Origin: Microbulbifer aggregans
GTDB lineage: Bacteria; Pseudomonadota; Gammaproteobacteria; Pseudomonadales; Cellvibrionaceae
Assembly (NCBI RefSeq): GCF_020524005.1
Contig: NZ_JAIVKK010000008.1
Span: forward strand, 152,354 to 216,353
Length of the DNA stretch: 64,000 nt
Direction: 5' to 3'
Shown here: in pieces, positions 39,401 to 48,316 of the stretch
Layout: each line of letters opens with the position of its first letter
How positions within the stretch are numbered: the first letter of the stretch is position 1
Position numbers and translations under genes: made by a program
The notes under the pieces: generated by a model
What the model saw: only the letters and a program-made list of their open reading frames with translations
What the model was told of the DNA's origin: nothing
The model's database searches: none

Positions 39401-41888
39401 CTTTGGCCTGCACAGGGCTGGAGGCAAACGTCAGTTCGGCACTGGGTACCGCAAGGCCCTCCACACCGAGCAACTCATCTCCGGAGGCCGTGGATACACG
39501 CGCGCGCTCCAGACTGAGCTCTGCGGCATCGAAATGAAAATGTCGTTTTATTTCCGCGCGTGACGGATGGTCATTCATTGCCATCACGATATTAAGCGGC
39601 TGCTGCTGGCGCAGGTTGGCAACGCTGAAGCACTCAGGGGTTCTGCTGCGGTCCCGGTCACGATAAATAAGCCGCCCCCAGCTACCGGGAAGACAGCCAT
39701 CGACCAACAGCAGCGACAGTGATTGCAGTTCACCCTCGGTGATCGAGGTCGCAGTGCCTGCAGAAACGATGTCTTCCACCCCAATTCCTTGAGTGCCGGC
39801 GATATCCTGTGACAGGGGCTCGGACAGCAGCCCCTTCTCTGCGGTTTCTTCGCCGCTGTCTTCGTCGTCGGCCATGCCATCTGAAAACCAGGCGCCGAAA
39901 TCGGACAGACTGAGGGGTTCGTTGCCGTCTCCCTCACTGTGATGCGTTCGAAACAGGCCGTTGCCAACCAGTAATTCTCGCAGCAGTAATCCTTGCTGCT
40001 GTTTTGGATCCGCCGTGAGCTGATCGGCAAGCAGCAGGTTATCGACGCGCAGCTCCCCCAGAATCACATGGGGATCACTGCCGGTTTGTACGGCAAAGTT
40101 ACCGTCGCCTTTCAAATTGTTTACCCGGGCACAGAGATCACCATCACGGTTTGAGTCTTTCACCCTCGGGGCTTTCACGTTCTGGTTTTCCACCTTCGGC
40201 AACCAGCGGCCCGGTACACAGCCGTCAACACGCAGCAGGCTGAAATCCTGCAGTTGCTGCGCAGCCTCCGCCGGGCCAATAGCCGCACGTGCCCAGTGCA
40301 GCTTTTGCAGGTCAAAGGTTTTTTTGCGTGGCGTCTTTCCCGAGGTCCGTCGCGGCAACAACTGCAGACGGGTCAGGTGCAGGGGGCCGCTATCCAGCCC
40401 CCACGCGCCCGGTTTGGTTTTTTGTGGAAAACGCAGCGCCAGGGAATCCGGCACTTGCAACTGTGACAGCTGCACGCACTGATCCGGGCTCTGCCACAGT
40501 TGGCCGGGGATACAGCCGGCGACGCCATCGAGAGAAAGCCTCTGTAATTCCAGCAGCCGTTCGCGACCGCCATAGGCCAGGTCTGCAATGCGCAGCTGGT
40601 TGGCAGTGACCGGATTTTCCGCCACTTTGGGTGCGGCACGATCGAGCAGACTGCCCTGCGAAAGTACCGCCTCCCGCGTTGCAAAGCGAAACCCGTCCGC
40701 CCAGGTAAATGCGGTCGGTTGAGGCAGGCGCAAGCTGCCGGCGCGGATGCAATAGTGTTGTTCCCGATTGCGCCAGCGGCTCGGGCACCAGGAAAAACCG
40801 CTGCTGCCACCGCTGCGCCAGGTCAGTTTTTTCTCAGCACGCAGATAATCGAAACTGTTCAGGGCAATGGTTTCCGCATGCCAGTTGGGTAGCGCGCGGT
40901 TAGCAAAACGCAGACGCACTTCCTGCCCGCTGACCCGGCGCCAGGCCACTTCGGCATTGCGGCCAAACGCAAAATTCATCGGCCCTTTTACTTCCAGACG
41001 GCGTGCACTACCGCAGTGTCCGATCAGCCGTGTCAGTCCCGGTACCGCATCCGCCCAGCGCTGTGGCGGGCAGCCAGCGAATTTACGCACAAAGCCATCA
41101 TCCGCAGTAAAGCGGTTGCCCGGACGCTCGAACAGGCCGTCTTCGAGTTTCAGCAATACCAGCGCCAGCGTCGGGTCTTCAGCCCGCCCTCTGGCCATAT
41201 TGCCTTCGCCAATACCCGGCCCGGTAGCGGCGCTATCGGCGGGCGTTTTTTCATCCCACGCCAGCAAATTTTGCAGAGTGAGGTCATCGGCACCAATGGA
41301 AAACTGCAGCGGTTCGTCGCCAGTGCGTTTGGCAGCGACAAAAAAATCCTGTAATTCGAGTTCGTCAATTCGGGCGCAACTGGCACTGGGCCACAGGGGC
41401 TTATGCTGATAGCAGACGACTCCTCTGCGCACTTTCGCCGCCGCCAGTTCCACGCGCCAGTTCTTGTCTTTTTTCGGCCCCTCCTCCATGCGCCAGCCAC
41501 CGATCTCCCAGACACGGCCGCGCTTACCGGGCTCGGATTCCAGATCAAAGTGGACGTCTTCAAGTTCGACGAGTTTTACGCCGACTTTCCCGCGCAGTAG
41601 CGACCACCAGCTAAGCCCGAGTGTCGCTTCCTGTGCTCTGAATCCGCGACCGTACTGGTTGCGTACTTCCACACCACGCAGGTCTGCACGCAACCGGGGC
41701 AGTGACAGATCAATGTGCTCAACAGCCGCTTCAAGCCCGCGCTCATGCAACCAGCGCTGGATGGCCCCCGGCAGCCAGCTGGCGACAAAAAGGTTTAGCG
41801 CGCCGATCAACAACAACAGGAAAACCAGCAGCCACAGCAGGCGGCGCAGTCCCTTTATTTGTGCAGCGGAGGCGGTGGCAACGGACAT
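36453..41888 (-). CDS. Giant DUF748/AsmA-like envelope protein with repeated cysteine motifs
   Basis: The 1811-residue product has one N-terminal membrane anchor (LLWLLVFLLLLIGALNLFVASWL) and a very long periplasmic region. Its DUF748-like C-terminal part includes AGTIDLKSDSRWDACLLGYV, LGYKILQGQLDATLDLGVKS and PVTGDLFDPDFNFSYIF, and then an OmpA-like tail (LFRPGSNELDTQARAELTANV). AsmA-like bridge proteins move lipids to the outer membrane, so a similar role is plausible. Eight G-C-[LIVP]-P/S motifs, each followed 12-27 residues later by a second cysteine, occur at about residues 271, 456, 556, 731, 1006, 1114, 1199 and 1292. It is divergent from the SelD-fusion gene. Confidence 0.85.
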   Translation of the reverse strand: MSVATASAAQIKGLRRLLWLLVFLLLLIGALNLFVASWLPGAIQRWLHERGLEAAVEHIDLSLPRLRADLRGVEVRNQYGRGFRAQEATLGLSWWSLLRGKVGVKLVELEDVHFDLESEPGKRGRVWEIGGWRMEEGPKKDKNWRVELAAAKVRRGVVCYQHKPLWPSASCARIDELELQDFFVAAKRTGDEPLQFSIGADDLTLQNLLAWDEKTPADSAATGPGIGEGNMARGRAEDPTLALVLLKLEDGLFERPGNRFTADDGFVRKFAGCPPQRWADAVPGLTRLIGHCGSARRLEVKGPMNFAFGRNAEVAWRRVSGQEVRLRFANRALPNWHAETIALNSFDYLRAEKKLTWRSGGSSGFSWCPSRWRNREQHYCIRAGSLRLPQPTAFTWADGFRFATREAVLSQGSLLDRAAPKVAENPVTANQLRIADLAYGGRERLLELQRLSLDGVAGCIPGQLWQSPDQCVQLSQLQVPDSLALRFPQKTKPGAWGLDSGPLHLTRLQLLPRRTSGKTPRKKTFDLQKLHWARAAIGPAEAAQQLQDFSLLRVDGCVPGRWLPKVENQNVKAPRVKDSNRDGDLCARVNNLKGDGNFAVQTGSDPHVILGELRVDNLLLADQLTADPKQQQGLLLRELLVGNGLFRTHHSEGDGNEPLSLSDFGAWFSDGMADDEDSGEETAEKGLLSEPLSQDIAGTQGIGVEDIVSAGTATSITEGELQSLSLLLVDGCLPGSWGRLIYRDRDRSRTPECFSVANLRQQQPLNIVMAMNDHPSRAEIKRHFHFDAAELSLERARVSTASGDELLGVEGLAVPSAELTFASSPVQAKVRLPEFALKRAHFCLVPERCVTAATLQTGERFELDYNRERFSTDFNNLMVEQFDLTGGAKDYTAHVNKLESLQLKLQLPRLQGARADWQMLNLQAAELEVCWPQSENPGALPRCAIAENLRSRGHGLDVARIALQSATGSAKQLEIVELGVDRVGMAQQELGPVQLNLQGLSMAALDGCLPGAWLPRSAADKNVRQWGTCLAGGDIRLSGDNLIAFGRGTHTPDRDQGIPIVDLGPAQVKGLALRTRTGKETQASLEHLSWQALRWRGGRTLDVTDLNANSFSGCLPATAAQAGSGGRLCAQLARLGLPGRQQLQLGPVVQTSGRLEVEGLVGTQDGRKRFAVGSLGVESLAVGRNRFTVEAGEVKHISGCLSGFRLGKKMVSPCVEFERVTMDNQRQLDLAPLLSGERQLRNIRIEGLRVSDTAVQGQPVELLKVAQLHAELFAAGGRQLQVQNLQLQNVHGCLPEGYFSRINHCLKLAVAETSGSYRFDERVLALAQVQLFELFVDNIEGSGFLEVSQSYLSQFQVMKNRVSFASLDMSYGKLLRRRENAQEFSKRQWNSEFERLQLNQFQFDTAAKQLEIDTIELVRPRSIVARGRSGDYGAWEFLRDDEPNARPRYRRGDLSREANRFHYRIREAVVDEGHFLWLDDYHEQSAHLPLQHINILLRNVSSHASDPPALVLLNARPGNIGDVQLAGTIDLKSDSRWDACLLGYVVAANLIPATPYMAKLLGYKILQGQLDATLDLGVKSNDVNAEANMILNKIKVRRVRDTDQLNVERSIIPLSLALALLKDGDGDVKFKMPVTGDLFDPDFNFSYIFSDLLQRAILEALFAYFTPVGFYSLAKLAWARFRSVEFEPILFRPGSNELDTQARAELTANVALMRDNPKARPGICGVATVRDMRVRFPEELARHGGSRDASREFLRNPPKEIRDELIDLALQRGREVQKYLIEAGLDAQDFIQCAPDYIGTDFDEPRVEISN

Positions 41889-42252
41889 CCAGACTCGACG
41901 CTATGAATTGTGCGCAAGCGCACATGGTGATAAGCGAAATGCAAACCTGGCGATCAATTCTGTTGATCCGCAGTCTAATGACGACACGGACAAACCAGGT
42001 TTTCAGTTATTGATGCTCAATAAGTAAAGACCAGCGCGCGTCGAGCCCGGCGCAGCATGCGCCAGCATTGCATCTTTTTCAGTCAGTATTGTTTTCGTCG
42101 TGTGCATTTTCGGCGCGCCATGTTGCGAAAGCGCATAGAGTCACCGTGCTAAATTCCGAAGCGCCATTACACTGTATATATTTCGACCAGACCGAACATT
42201 ACCTGAGCGTTGTCGTGACTCTCTTGACAGAGTCCCTAGCGGTGAAAGATTT
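41889..42252. other. Gene-free divergent promoter region
   Basis: No gene is seen in these 364 bases between two divergent starts. A GTGCGCAAGCGCAC palindrome lies near 41919-41932 and an AT-rich CTGTATATATTTC stretch near 42172. Both may be regulatory, but neither fits a known operator fully. Confidence 0.55.
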
Positions 42253-44544
42253 ATGCAGGAGCATTCCCAATATCAGGACATCGTCCTGATTGGCGGCGGC
42301 CACAGCCACGCCATCGTGTTACAAAAATGGGCGGAGAATCCCTTACCCGGCGCACGATTGACTCTGGTTTCCCCGCTGATTCAGAGCGCCTACTCCGACA
42401 TGCTGCCGGGAATGATTGCCGGCCATTACCGTTACAACGATATCCAGATTGATCTTCCCCGGCTGTGCCGGGCGGCTGGAGCCCGATTCATTCACGCCTG
42501 CGCGCATCAGATAAATCTCGCCGATCGCACGGTCTCGCTGCTCGGCCGACCCGACCTGCCATTTGACCTCTTGTCACTCGATGTCGGGGCAACCCCCAAC
42601 CGGAACATTCCCGGTTCAGAGCTCGCAATCCCGATCAAGCCCATCAGCCATTTCCACCGTTACTGGCAGCAGCTCAAGCAACAGATTCACACCAACCATC
42701 AACCGTTCAAGCTCGGTGTGGTCGGAGGGGGAGCAAGTGGATGTGAACTCGCCATGGCCATGGCGTGGGCGCTGGAAGAGCAGGTATACAGCGGGCGGGT
42801 CGAGCTCCACGTGCTGCAGGCCGGACAGAAAATACCGCAAGACTACCCGCTGCTGGCAAGAAGCCTGGTGGCGCGCGAATTTGCACGGCTCAAGGTTCTG
42901 GCCCACCGCAACTGGCGGGTGTCAGAAATTACCCCTCACGGCGTGCACAGCGACGAGGGACAGTTTTTGGCGCTGGACAAAGTTGTACTGTGTACCGAGG
43001 CATCTGCGCCACCATGGCTGACGGAGTCCGAGCTCGTACTGGACGACAGCGGATTCCTGCTCACGGATGACTGCCTGCGTGCACAGGGCCAGCGCCATAT
43101 ATTCGCCTCCGGTGATGTAGCGTCCATCCACTCCAACCCGGCAGCCAAGTCCAGCGCCACCGCACTGCAGCAGGGGCGCGTGCTGTATCACAACCTGCGC
43201 GCCACGCTGCTGAACCGGCCGCTCAAACATTTTCGCCCGACGCGCGCCGCGCTCAGCGTGCTTTCCTGTGGTAACCGCCGCGCCATTGCCACGCACAGTG
43301 GCCTGGCAACCGTCGGTCGCCTGATATGGCTTGCCAAAGATTATTCCAACCGTGAGTTTGTACGCCGAATCAACGCCCAGGCCTCAACGCCAGCGCCAGT
43401 CAATTCCTGGCCGGACTTTTTACGCGGCAGCGCGCTGCGGCCCGGCCAACGGATCATTTCCCGCCGCCTGGCGATGGCGACCAATCAGCCGCTGGCCAGC
43501 GGTGCGAATGAATCGCTACCGCCCACCGCAACGCCGCTGAATGTTCCCGCAGGGAAATCGCTCATACAGCACTCACAACAATTGCGCGCGCCGGTTAGCG
43601 ACCCCTGGCTGTTCGGGCGGCTGGCGGCACTGCATACACTTTCCCCCCTGTTTGCGGCGCAGGCACAACCGATCAACGCCCAGGCGCTGGTCACCCTGCC
43701 GCAGGGCGCACCTGAAATTGCCCGGCGGGATCTGCGGCAGTTGCTCGACGGCGCACAAAAAGAGCTTGATCGCTATCATTGCGCGCTCAGCGGTGGCAAC
43801 AACAGTGAGGGCACCAGCCTGCAGCTGGGGTTGATCATCAACGCGCTTGCCGACCGGCAAGCGGTACCGGACGCCACGGGTGCACGGGCGGGTGATTGCC
43901 TGATCCTGAGCAAGCCCATTGGTAATGGCGCCCTGCTCGCTGCCGACGCTCAGGGACGCGGACGAGCCCGCTGGCTGCAACCAGCGCTGGACGCCATGCT
44001 GCAAAGCAATGCTCCCTCCGCCGAGGTATTTGCGAACCACAAAGCTTCCGCCGTAACCACCGTTGCAAACCTGGGACTGCTGGGCCATTTACTCGAAATC
44101 CTGCAGTGGCGACAAAGCATACGCAGCGACGAGCAGGGACACTCCCGTTTGCTCGGAGCCAGCCTGTTTGCCGATGCGCTTCCCCTGCTGCCCGGCGCGA
44201 GCTACTGCGCGGAAAAAGGGTTCCAGGCCACCTCTTACCGCGACAACGCGCGCGCGTTTGGCGCACTGCAAAATCCCGCGGCCTGGCAAGCAGATACCTA
44301 TCTTCCGTTGCTTGCCGACCCTCAATTCTGCGGTGGCCTGCTGGCCACTGTACCGGCGGAATCTACCGATGCCTGCATCACGGCACTGCACGCAGCCGGC
44401 AGCTACCACGCCGCGGTTATCGGTTTTATCGATGAGCTACCCGTGGGCGGCGATCAATTCCATTGCGCACCACAGCCTGTGCATCTTGCACGCAATGGCG
44501 ACTGGAAAAAAATGGCAGAGCGCTATTCCGAGCTGGTGCCATAA
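42253..44544 (+). CDS. FAD-dependent oxidoreductase fused to a degenerate SelD-like domain
   Basis: The 763-residue product has an N-terminal NDH-2-like flavoprotein (DIVLIGGGHSHAIVLQKW, LGVVGGGASGCELAMAMA, RHIFASGDVAS), followed from about residue 430 by a SelD/AIR-synthase-like domain (PWLFGRLAALHTLSPLFA at ~450, GDCLILSKPIGNGALL, LGLLGHLLEILQ at ~610). Fusions of this order are known and normally make selenophosphate. Here the N-terminal SelD loop with catalytic Cys/Sec and Lys was not found. The usual GGHT is GGNN and D-V-T-G-F-G is T-V-A-N-L-G. The SelD half is therefore probably inactive or repurposed. It precedes an NDH-2-like gene. Confidence 0.85.
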   Translation: MQEHSQYQDIVLIGGGHSHAIVLQKWAENPLPGARLTLVSPLIQSAYSDMLPGMIAGHYRYNDIQIDLPRLCRAAGARFIHACAHQINLADRTVSLLGRPDLPFDLLSLDVGATPNRNIPGSELAIPIKPISHFHRYWQQLKQQIHTNHQPFKLGVVGGGASGCELAMAMAWALEEQVYSGRVELHVLQAGQKIPQDYPLLARSLVAREFARLKVLAHRNWRVSEITPHGVHSDEGQFLALDKVVLCTEASAPPWLTESELVLDDSGFLLTDDCLRAQGQRHIFASGDVASIHSNPAAKSSATALQQGRVLYHNLRATLLNRPLKHFRPTRAALSVLSCGNRRAIATHSGLATVGRLIWLAKDYSNREFVRRINAQASTPAPVNSWPDFLRGSALRPGQRIISRRLAMATNQPLASGANESLPPTATPLNVPAGKSLIQHSQQLRAPVSDPWLFGRLAALHTLSPLFAAQAQPINAQALVTLPQGAPEIARRDLRQLLDGAQKELDRYHCALSGGNNSEGTSLQLGLIINALADRQAVPDATGARAGDCLILSKPIGNGALLAADAQGRGRARWLQPALDAMLQSNAPSAEVFANHKASAVTTVANLGLLGHLLEILQWRQSIRSDEQGHSRLLGASLFADALPLLPGASYCAEKGFQATSYRDNARAFGALQNPAAWQADTYLPLLADPQFCGGLLATVPAESTDACITALHAAGSYHAAVIGFIDELPVGGDQFHCAPQPVHLARNGDWKKMAERYSELVP

Positions 44545-44765
44545 ACGGACCAAGCCCGGTAATTGTCGCGGGAAAGTTCATTACAACCGAAACCAAAAAC
44601 TCGTTGCGAAATTTTCGGTCCCCCGTGATACTGCTCGGTAATACACACGCAGTGTCAAACCCTACATTAAAAAATCTCCACTGCTGCAAGGTCTTCACAG
44701 AGACCGCTGCCCCGACGGGCGCGTAGAGAGCCAATTATTTTTTTGCTCTACAGGAAATCTCTGTC

Positions 44766-46079
44766 ATGAAGAAAATTGTTATTGTCGGCGGTGGTGCCGG
44801 GGGCCTTCAATTGGCCACCAGCCTCGGGCGTTACTTTTCATTCACACCGTTCCTGCATCGCCGCCGCAGCGCTCCCGCCGCCCAGGTCACCCTGGTAGAC
44901 AAAAACCGCACCCATATCTGGAAACCTCTGCTACACCAGGTGGCCACCGGCGCGCTCGACTCCAGCCTCGATGCCCTCAATTACCAGGTACATGCCCGCA
45001 GCAATGGTTTCAGTTTTGAACTGGGCTGTTTGCAGGGACTCGACCGCGAAGCCCGCACTATTGAACTGGCACCGGTATGTGATGATACCGGCCAGGAATT
45101 GGTGCCTGCACGCTCGATTGAATATGACATCCTGGTGTTTTCCCTGGGCAGCCAGAGTAATGATTTCAACACGCCTGGCGTGCGCGAACACTGCCAGTTT
45201 CTTGACAGTGCGGAGCAGGCGCAACGCTTTCATCGCAAGCTGCTCGACCAGTTCCTGCAACTGGAAAATCGCGTCGCCGACAAGGTTCATATCGCGATTG
45301 TCGGCGGCGGTGCTACCGGCGTGGAACTGGCGGCGGAGCTGGTGGATGCCGCGCACGAAATGGGGCACTACGGCCGAATAGCCAATGGCGATCTGAACGT
45401 CACCCTGATCGAAGCAGGCCCGCACTTACTGCCCGCCCTGCCACCGCGGCTGGGCAACAGTTCCGAGAAAGAACTCACCCGTCTCGGTGTTCGCGTGCTG
45501 ACCGGCACCGCGGTGGCCGAGGCCAGCAGCCGCGGTTTTGTCACAGCCGAGGGCGAAACCATCACCGCCGCAGTGCGGGTCTGGGCCGCGGGCGTCAAAG
45601 CGCCAGACTTCCTGAGAGACCTGCCCGGACTCGAACTGAACCGGGCCAATCAGATCGAGGTCGAGGCAACCCTGCAGAGCAGGCAGGCCCCGCACATTTT
45701 CGCCCTGGGTGACTGCGCCGGCTGTATTGACGGTGCCGGAGTCAAAGTCCCACCCCGTGCCCAGGCCGCCCAGCAGATGGCAAAAACAGCGCGGGACAAC
45801 CTGATCGCACTGGTTGAAACCGCAGACGCTCAGTTAAAACCCTTTGTATACCGGGATCGCGGCTCGCTGGTGTCACTGTCGAAATTCGATGCGGTGGGAA
45901 GCCTGATGGGAGGGCTGGTGAAGGGCAGTCTGACGATTGAAGGGCGGCTCGCCGGCATTGCCTACCGCTCGCTGTACCGCATGCATCTGGCCGCCCTTCA
46001 CGGCTGGCCAAAAGCCATGCTGCTATACCTGGTAGGTCACGCTAATCGCTTTGTAAAACCGCGCCTTAAAATGCACTGA
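44766..46079 (+). CDS. NDH-2-like NAD(P)H:quinone oxidoreductase
   Basis: The 437-residue flavoprotein has two Rossmann motifs, IVIVGGGAGGLQLATSLG for FAD and IAIVGGGATGVELAAELVDA for NAD(P)H. It also has the family markers PLLHQVATGALD, VRVWAAGVKAPDFL and HIFALGDCAG. The C-terminal hydrophobic-amphipathic region (SLYRMHLAALHGWPKAMLLYLVGHANRFVKPRL) fits membrane association. It probably feeds electrons into the quinone pool without pumping protons. It follows the SelD-fusion gene by 221 bases on the same strand and shares its N-terminal fold. Confidence 0.9.
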   Translation: MKKIVIVGGGAGGLQLATSLGRYFSFTPFLHRRRSAPAAQVTLVDKNRTHIWKPLLHQVATGALDSSLDALNYQVHARSNGFSFELGCLQGLDREARTIELAPVCDDTGQELVPARSIEYDILVFSLGSQSNDFNTPGVREHCQFLDSAEQAQRFHRKLLDQFLQLENRVADKVHIAIVGGGATGVELAAELVDAAHEMGHYGRIANGDLNVTLIEAGPHLLPALPPRLGNSSEKELTRLGVRVLTGTAVAEASSRGFVTAEGETITAAVRVWAAGVKAPDFLRDLPGLELNRANQIEVEATLQSRQAPHIFALGDCAGCIDGAGVKVPPRAQAAQQMAKTARDNLIALVETADAQLKPFVYRDRGSLVSLSKFDAVGSLMGGLVKGSLTIEGRLAGIAYRSLYRMHLAALHGWPKAMLLYLVGHANRFVKPRLKMH

Positions 46080-46111
46080 GTTTTTTCAGTTTTTATTTGA
46101 TTGCCTGCTTC

Positions 46112-46132
46112 AGAGCCCGCATTGCGGGCTCT
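46112..46132. terminator. Hairpin between convergent genes, possible terminator
   Basis: AGAGCCCGC pairs with GCGGGCTCT around an ATT loop. T-rich sequence is upstream on the plus strand but no T-run follows the stem, so terminator function is uncertain. Confidence 0.45.
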
Positions 46133-46148
46133 ATGTACAAATTAACAA

Positions 46149-48077
46149 TCAGTTCTGTGCTGCAACGGCCGGTATGCATACCAACGTATCACCAATATAT
46201 TGCAGGGTCGCGCAGGGCACACCGGCATCCACTACTGCAACCGACTCCGTGCGATAGAAATCGATCAGGAAACGCAATCCATCATCGATCTCGCGATATA
46301 CCCAGCGCTGCATAACAGGGGTATTGGAAACCTCGCTGCTGCCATCCGTATCGGTCAGGCGCGTCAGCGGTTCAGCAAAGTCACCATAGGTACGCCGCTC
46401 CAGGAAGCTGCGCTGTACCGCACCGGATGCATTGCGCAACACGCTCTCGAGGCGCAACAACTGGCCACGCTCGTTATAGCTATATTCGCTAATGTCAGTG
46501 CTATCGGCATTTTCATCGCCGTTATCGTCATACTGGATTTCCAGGCGTTCGAGAAGATCTTCATCATCGTAGCGGAAATCGAATTCCTGCCGGGATTCCA
46601 CACTGCCATCGGCGAACTTGTCCCGCTCCCACGTTTCTTTCACCAGTAAATCGCGATTGTTGTACGTGCGACGAATAATCAGCTCACTATCAACAACACC
46701 ATCTGCGTTGTCGTCCGAGCTCTGGACCTCGCGGGCCAGCCGCTGCTTGTTGTCGTATTCATAGCGAGTTTCCGTACGCGTATCGACCACTCCATCTGCC
46801 GCTGTTCGGGTACCATCCAGAGTATCGATCACGCGAGTCAGCAGTCCGTCAGAGGAATAGCGGAGCTCAAACCGGCGGCGCTGCTCTACCCGACCGTCAC
46901 CATCGGTGTCGATTTCCTGCTCGCTGTCACGCAACAAGCCATCGTCATCGTAACGGCTGTCGACCTGTTCGATTTCATCGAGAATGCCGTTTAACCCGTC
47001 GTCACGCTCAAGGCGATAGCGGGTCTGGTTTCCGCCCTTGTCGTACTGGTAATCGATTTCAACCAGCTCATCCACGGCCTGTGTGCCGTTTTCTATTTCG
47101 GCGCGCTGTAAAAGTCCTGCCTCATCGAAAAAGCGTGAACGCCGGTAAATATCATCGAGGCGGTCGTCGCCATTGGTTTCGCGTTCTATTTCCAGCGAAA
47201 CTTCGCGGCCGAGTTCGTCATAACGGAGGCGAACCCATTGATTCCAGTCATCGGCACTATTGGGGCTTTCATAACGGCGGATGATTTCAGGCAGGTCGAG
47301 ATCGTTATAGCGGGTTTCAATTTCTTCCTCGATGCTACCGTTGTTTCCCGAATCGATGGTCTCCAGTACCGGCTGGTGCGCAGGCACCACGATTCCAAGC
47401 GCATCGTAAACAAACAGCAGGGGTACTGCGCTTGCCACTTCATAGTCGATATCGAATTCGGTACGGATGGCACGCAGGGCATCGGTCGCGCGGCGCTCGG
47501 GAAACAGAAACAGGTTATGCTCGAAATCAATCTGGTAATCCGCCAGATCGGTGTCCCAGCCGGTCAGGTCCAGCCCATTGTCCGGATTAACGTCGCGGTC
47601 GAGTGTGACCAGCAGCGTCGCCATATTGGCAACACGATCGAGAGCACCCACCCGTTCGCGATCTTGCAGTGCAGCCCGCAACTGGGCCTCGTCTGCCAGA
47701 GGCTCGCTACCCACCAGGTCAAACAGGTTCAGTGCCTCGGCGCCGGCAGCGGACCCCAGGATAACGCCCCCGAGGGAAAACTCCACGTCTTCACCATCCC
47801 GGTAGCGGAAAGTACCGCTGTTATCGAGCAGGCCGGAAAAGCTCGGCGCTGTGTAGCGCAGCCCCTCAATTGTTCCCGCGTTAAATATCCCCTCCTGTTC
47901 AGCACCACTGCCGCCACCGGAGCTACCGCCACTGGAGCTGCTTGAACTGCTGGAGCTCCCCGAATCAGAGTCGGTAAATGCGCCATCGAGATTACACCCT
48001 GCAAGCAGAGAAACCGCCAGGGCGAGCCAGTAGGGGCGCAACCTCCTGGTGGAGGTATTCCTGAAAATCGGGTGCAC
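46149..48077 (-). CDS. Serine-linker lipoprotein with YD-like and D-x-D-G repeats
   Basis: The 642-residue product starts with a lipoprotein signal (LALAVSLLAGC) and a poly-serine/glycine linker (DSGSSSSSSSSSGGSSGGGSG). About residues 240-590 are imperfect repeats alternating YDE-G or YDDDGLL blades (RLRYDELGREVSLEIERE, RYDDDGLLRDSEQEIDTDGDG, RYEYDNKQRLAREVQS, FRYDDEDLLERLEIQY). Each is followed by an Asp-rich turn (TNGDDRLDD, TDGDGRVE, NADGVVD, NGDENADS) resembling calcium-binding thrombospondin-type loops. It is probably a surface protein. Poly-serine linkers are common in Cellvibrionales secreted proteins. Confidence 0.8.
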   Translation of the reverse strand: MHPIFRNTSTRRLRPYWLALAVSLLAGCNLDGAFTDSDSGSSSSSSSSSGGSSGGGSGAEQEGIFNAGTIEGLRYTAPSFSGLLDNSGTFRYRDGEDVEFSLGGVILGSAAGAEALNLFDLVGSEPLADEAQLRAALQDRERVGALDRVANMATLLVTLDRDVNPDNGLDLTGWDTDLADYQIDFEHNLFLFPERRATDALRAIRTEFDIDYEVASAVPLLFVYDALGIVVPAHQPVLETIDSGNNGSIEEEIETRYNDLDLPEIIRRYESPNSADDWNQWVRLRYDELGREVSLEIERETNGDDRLDDIYRRSRFFDEAGLLQRAEIENGTQAVDELVEIDYQYDKGGNQTRYRLERDDGLNGILDEIEQVDSRYDDDGLLRDSEQEIDTDGDGRVEQRRRFELRYSSDGLLTRVIDTLDGTRTAADGVVDTRTETRYEYDNKQRLAREVQSSDDNADGVVDSELIIRRTYNNRDLLVKETWERDKFADGSVESRQEFDFRYDDEDLLERLEIQYDDNGDENADSTDISEYSYNERGQLLRLESVLRNASGAVQRSFLERRTYGDFAEPLTRLTDTDGSSEVSNTPVMQRWVYREIDDGLRFLIDFYRTESVAVVDAGVPCATLQYIGDTLVCIPAVAAQN

Positions 48078-48240
48078 GGTATCTCCTTATCGTTGTACGA
48101 GCTTTCCGTAATCTAGTGCAGGAAGGTTTTGCAAAGCATAAATGAAAACACTGTTCGGATGAACGTCGCCTTAATAAATACCGAATGGAACCATGTGACG
48201 GCGTGGGGAAATTACGAGGCACTTAATCTCCCCTCAAATA

Positions 48241-48265
48241 AAAACGGCCCCAAAGGGGCCGTTTT
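48241..48265 (-). terminator. Terminator downstream of the MvaT-like gene
   Basis: AAAACGGCCCC (48241-48251) pairs with GGGGCCGTTTT (48255-48265) around an AAA loop. On the minus strand the T-run follows the stem, 52 bases past the gene's stop. Confidence 0.9.
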
Positions 48266-48316
48266 CGCATTACGGGTATTTAACCCGGAATCTGGTAATT
48301 CACTGTGTGTGAACGA

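Noticed and set aside
42172..42190. LexA-like SOS box (CTGTATATATTTC) before the SelD-fusion gene
   Set aside because: A LexA box needs CTG-N10-CAG. Here the sequence ten bases after CTG is GAC, and the next CAG is three bases too far.
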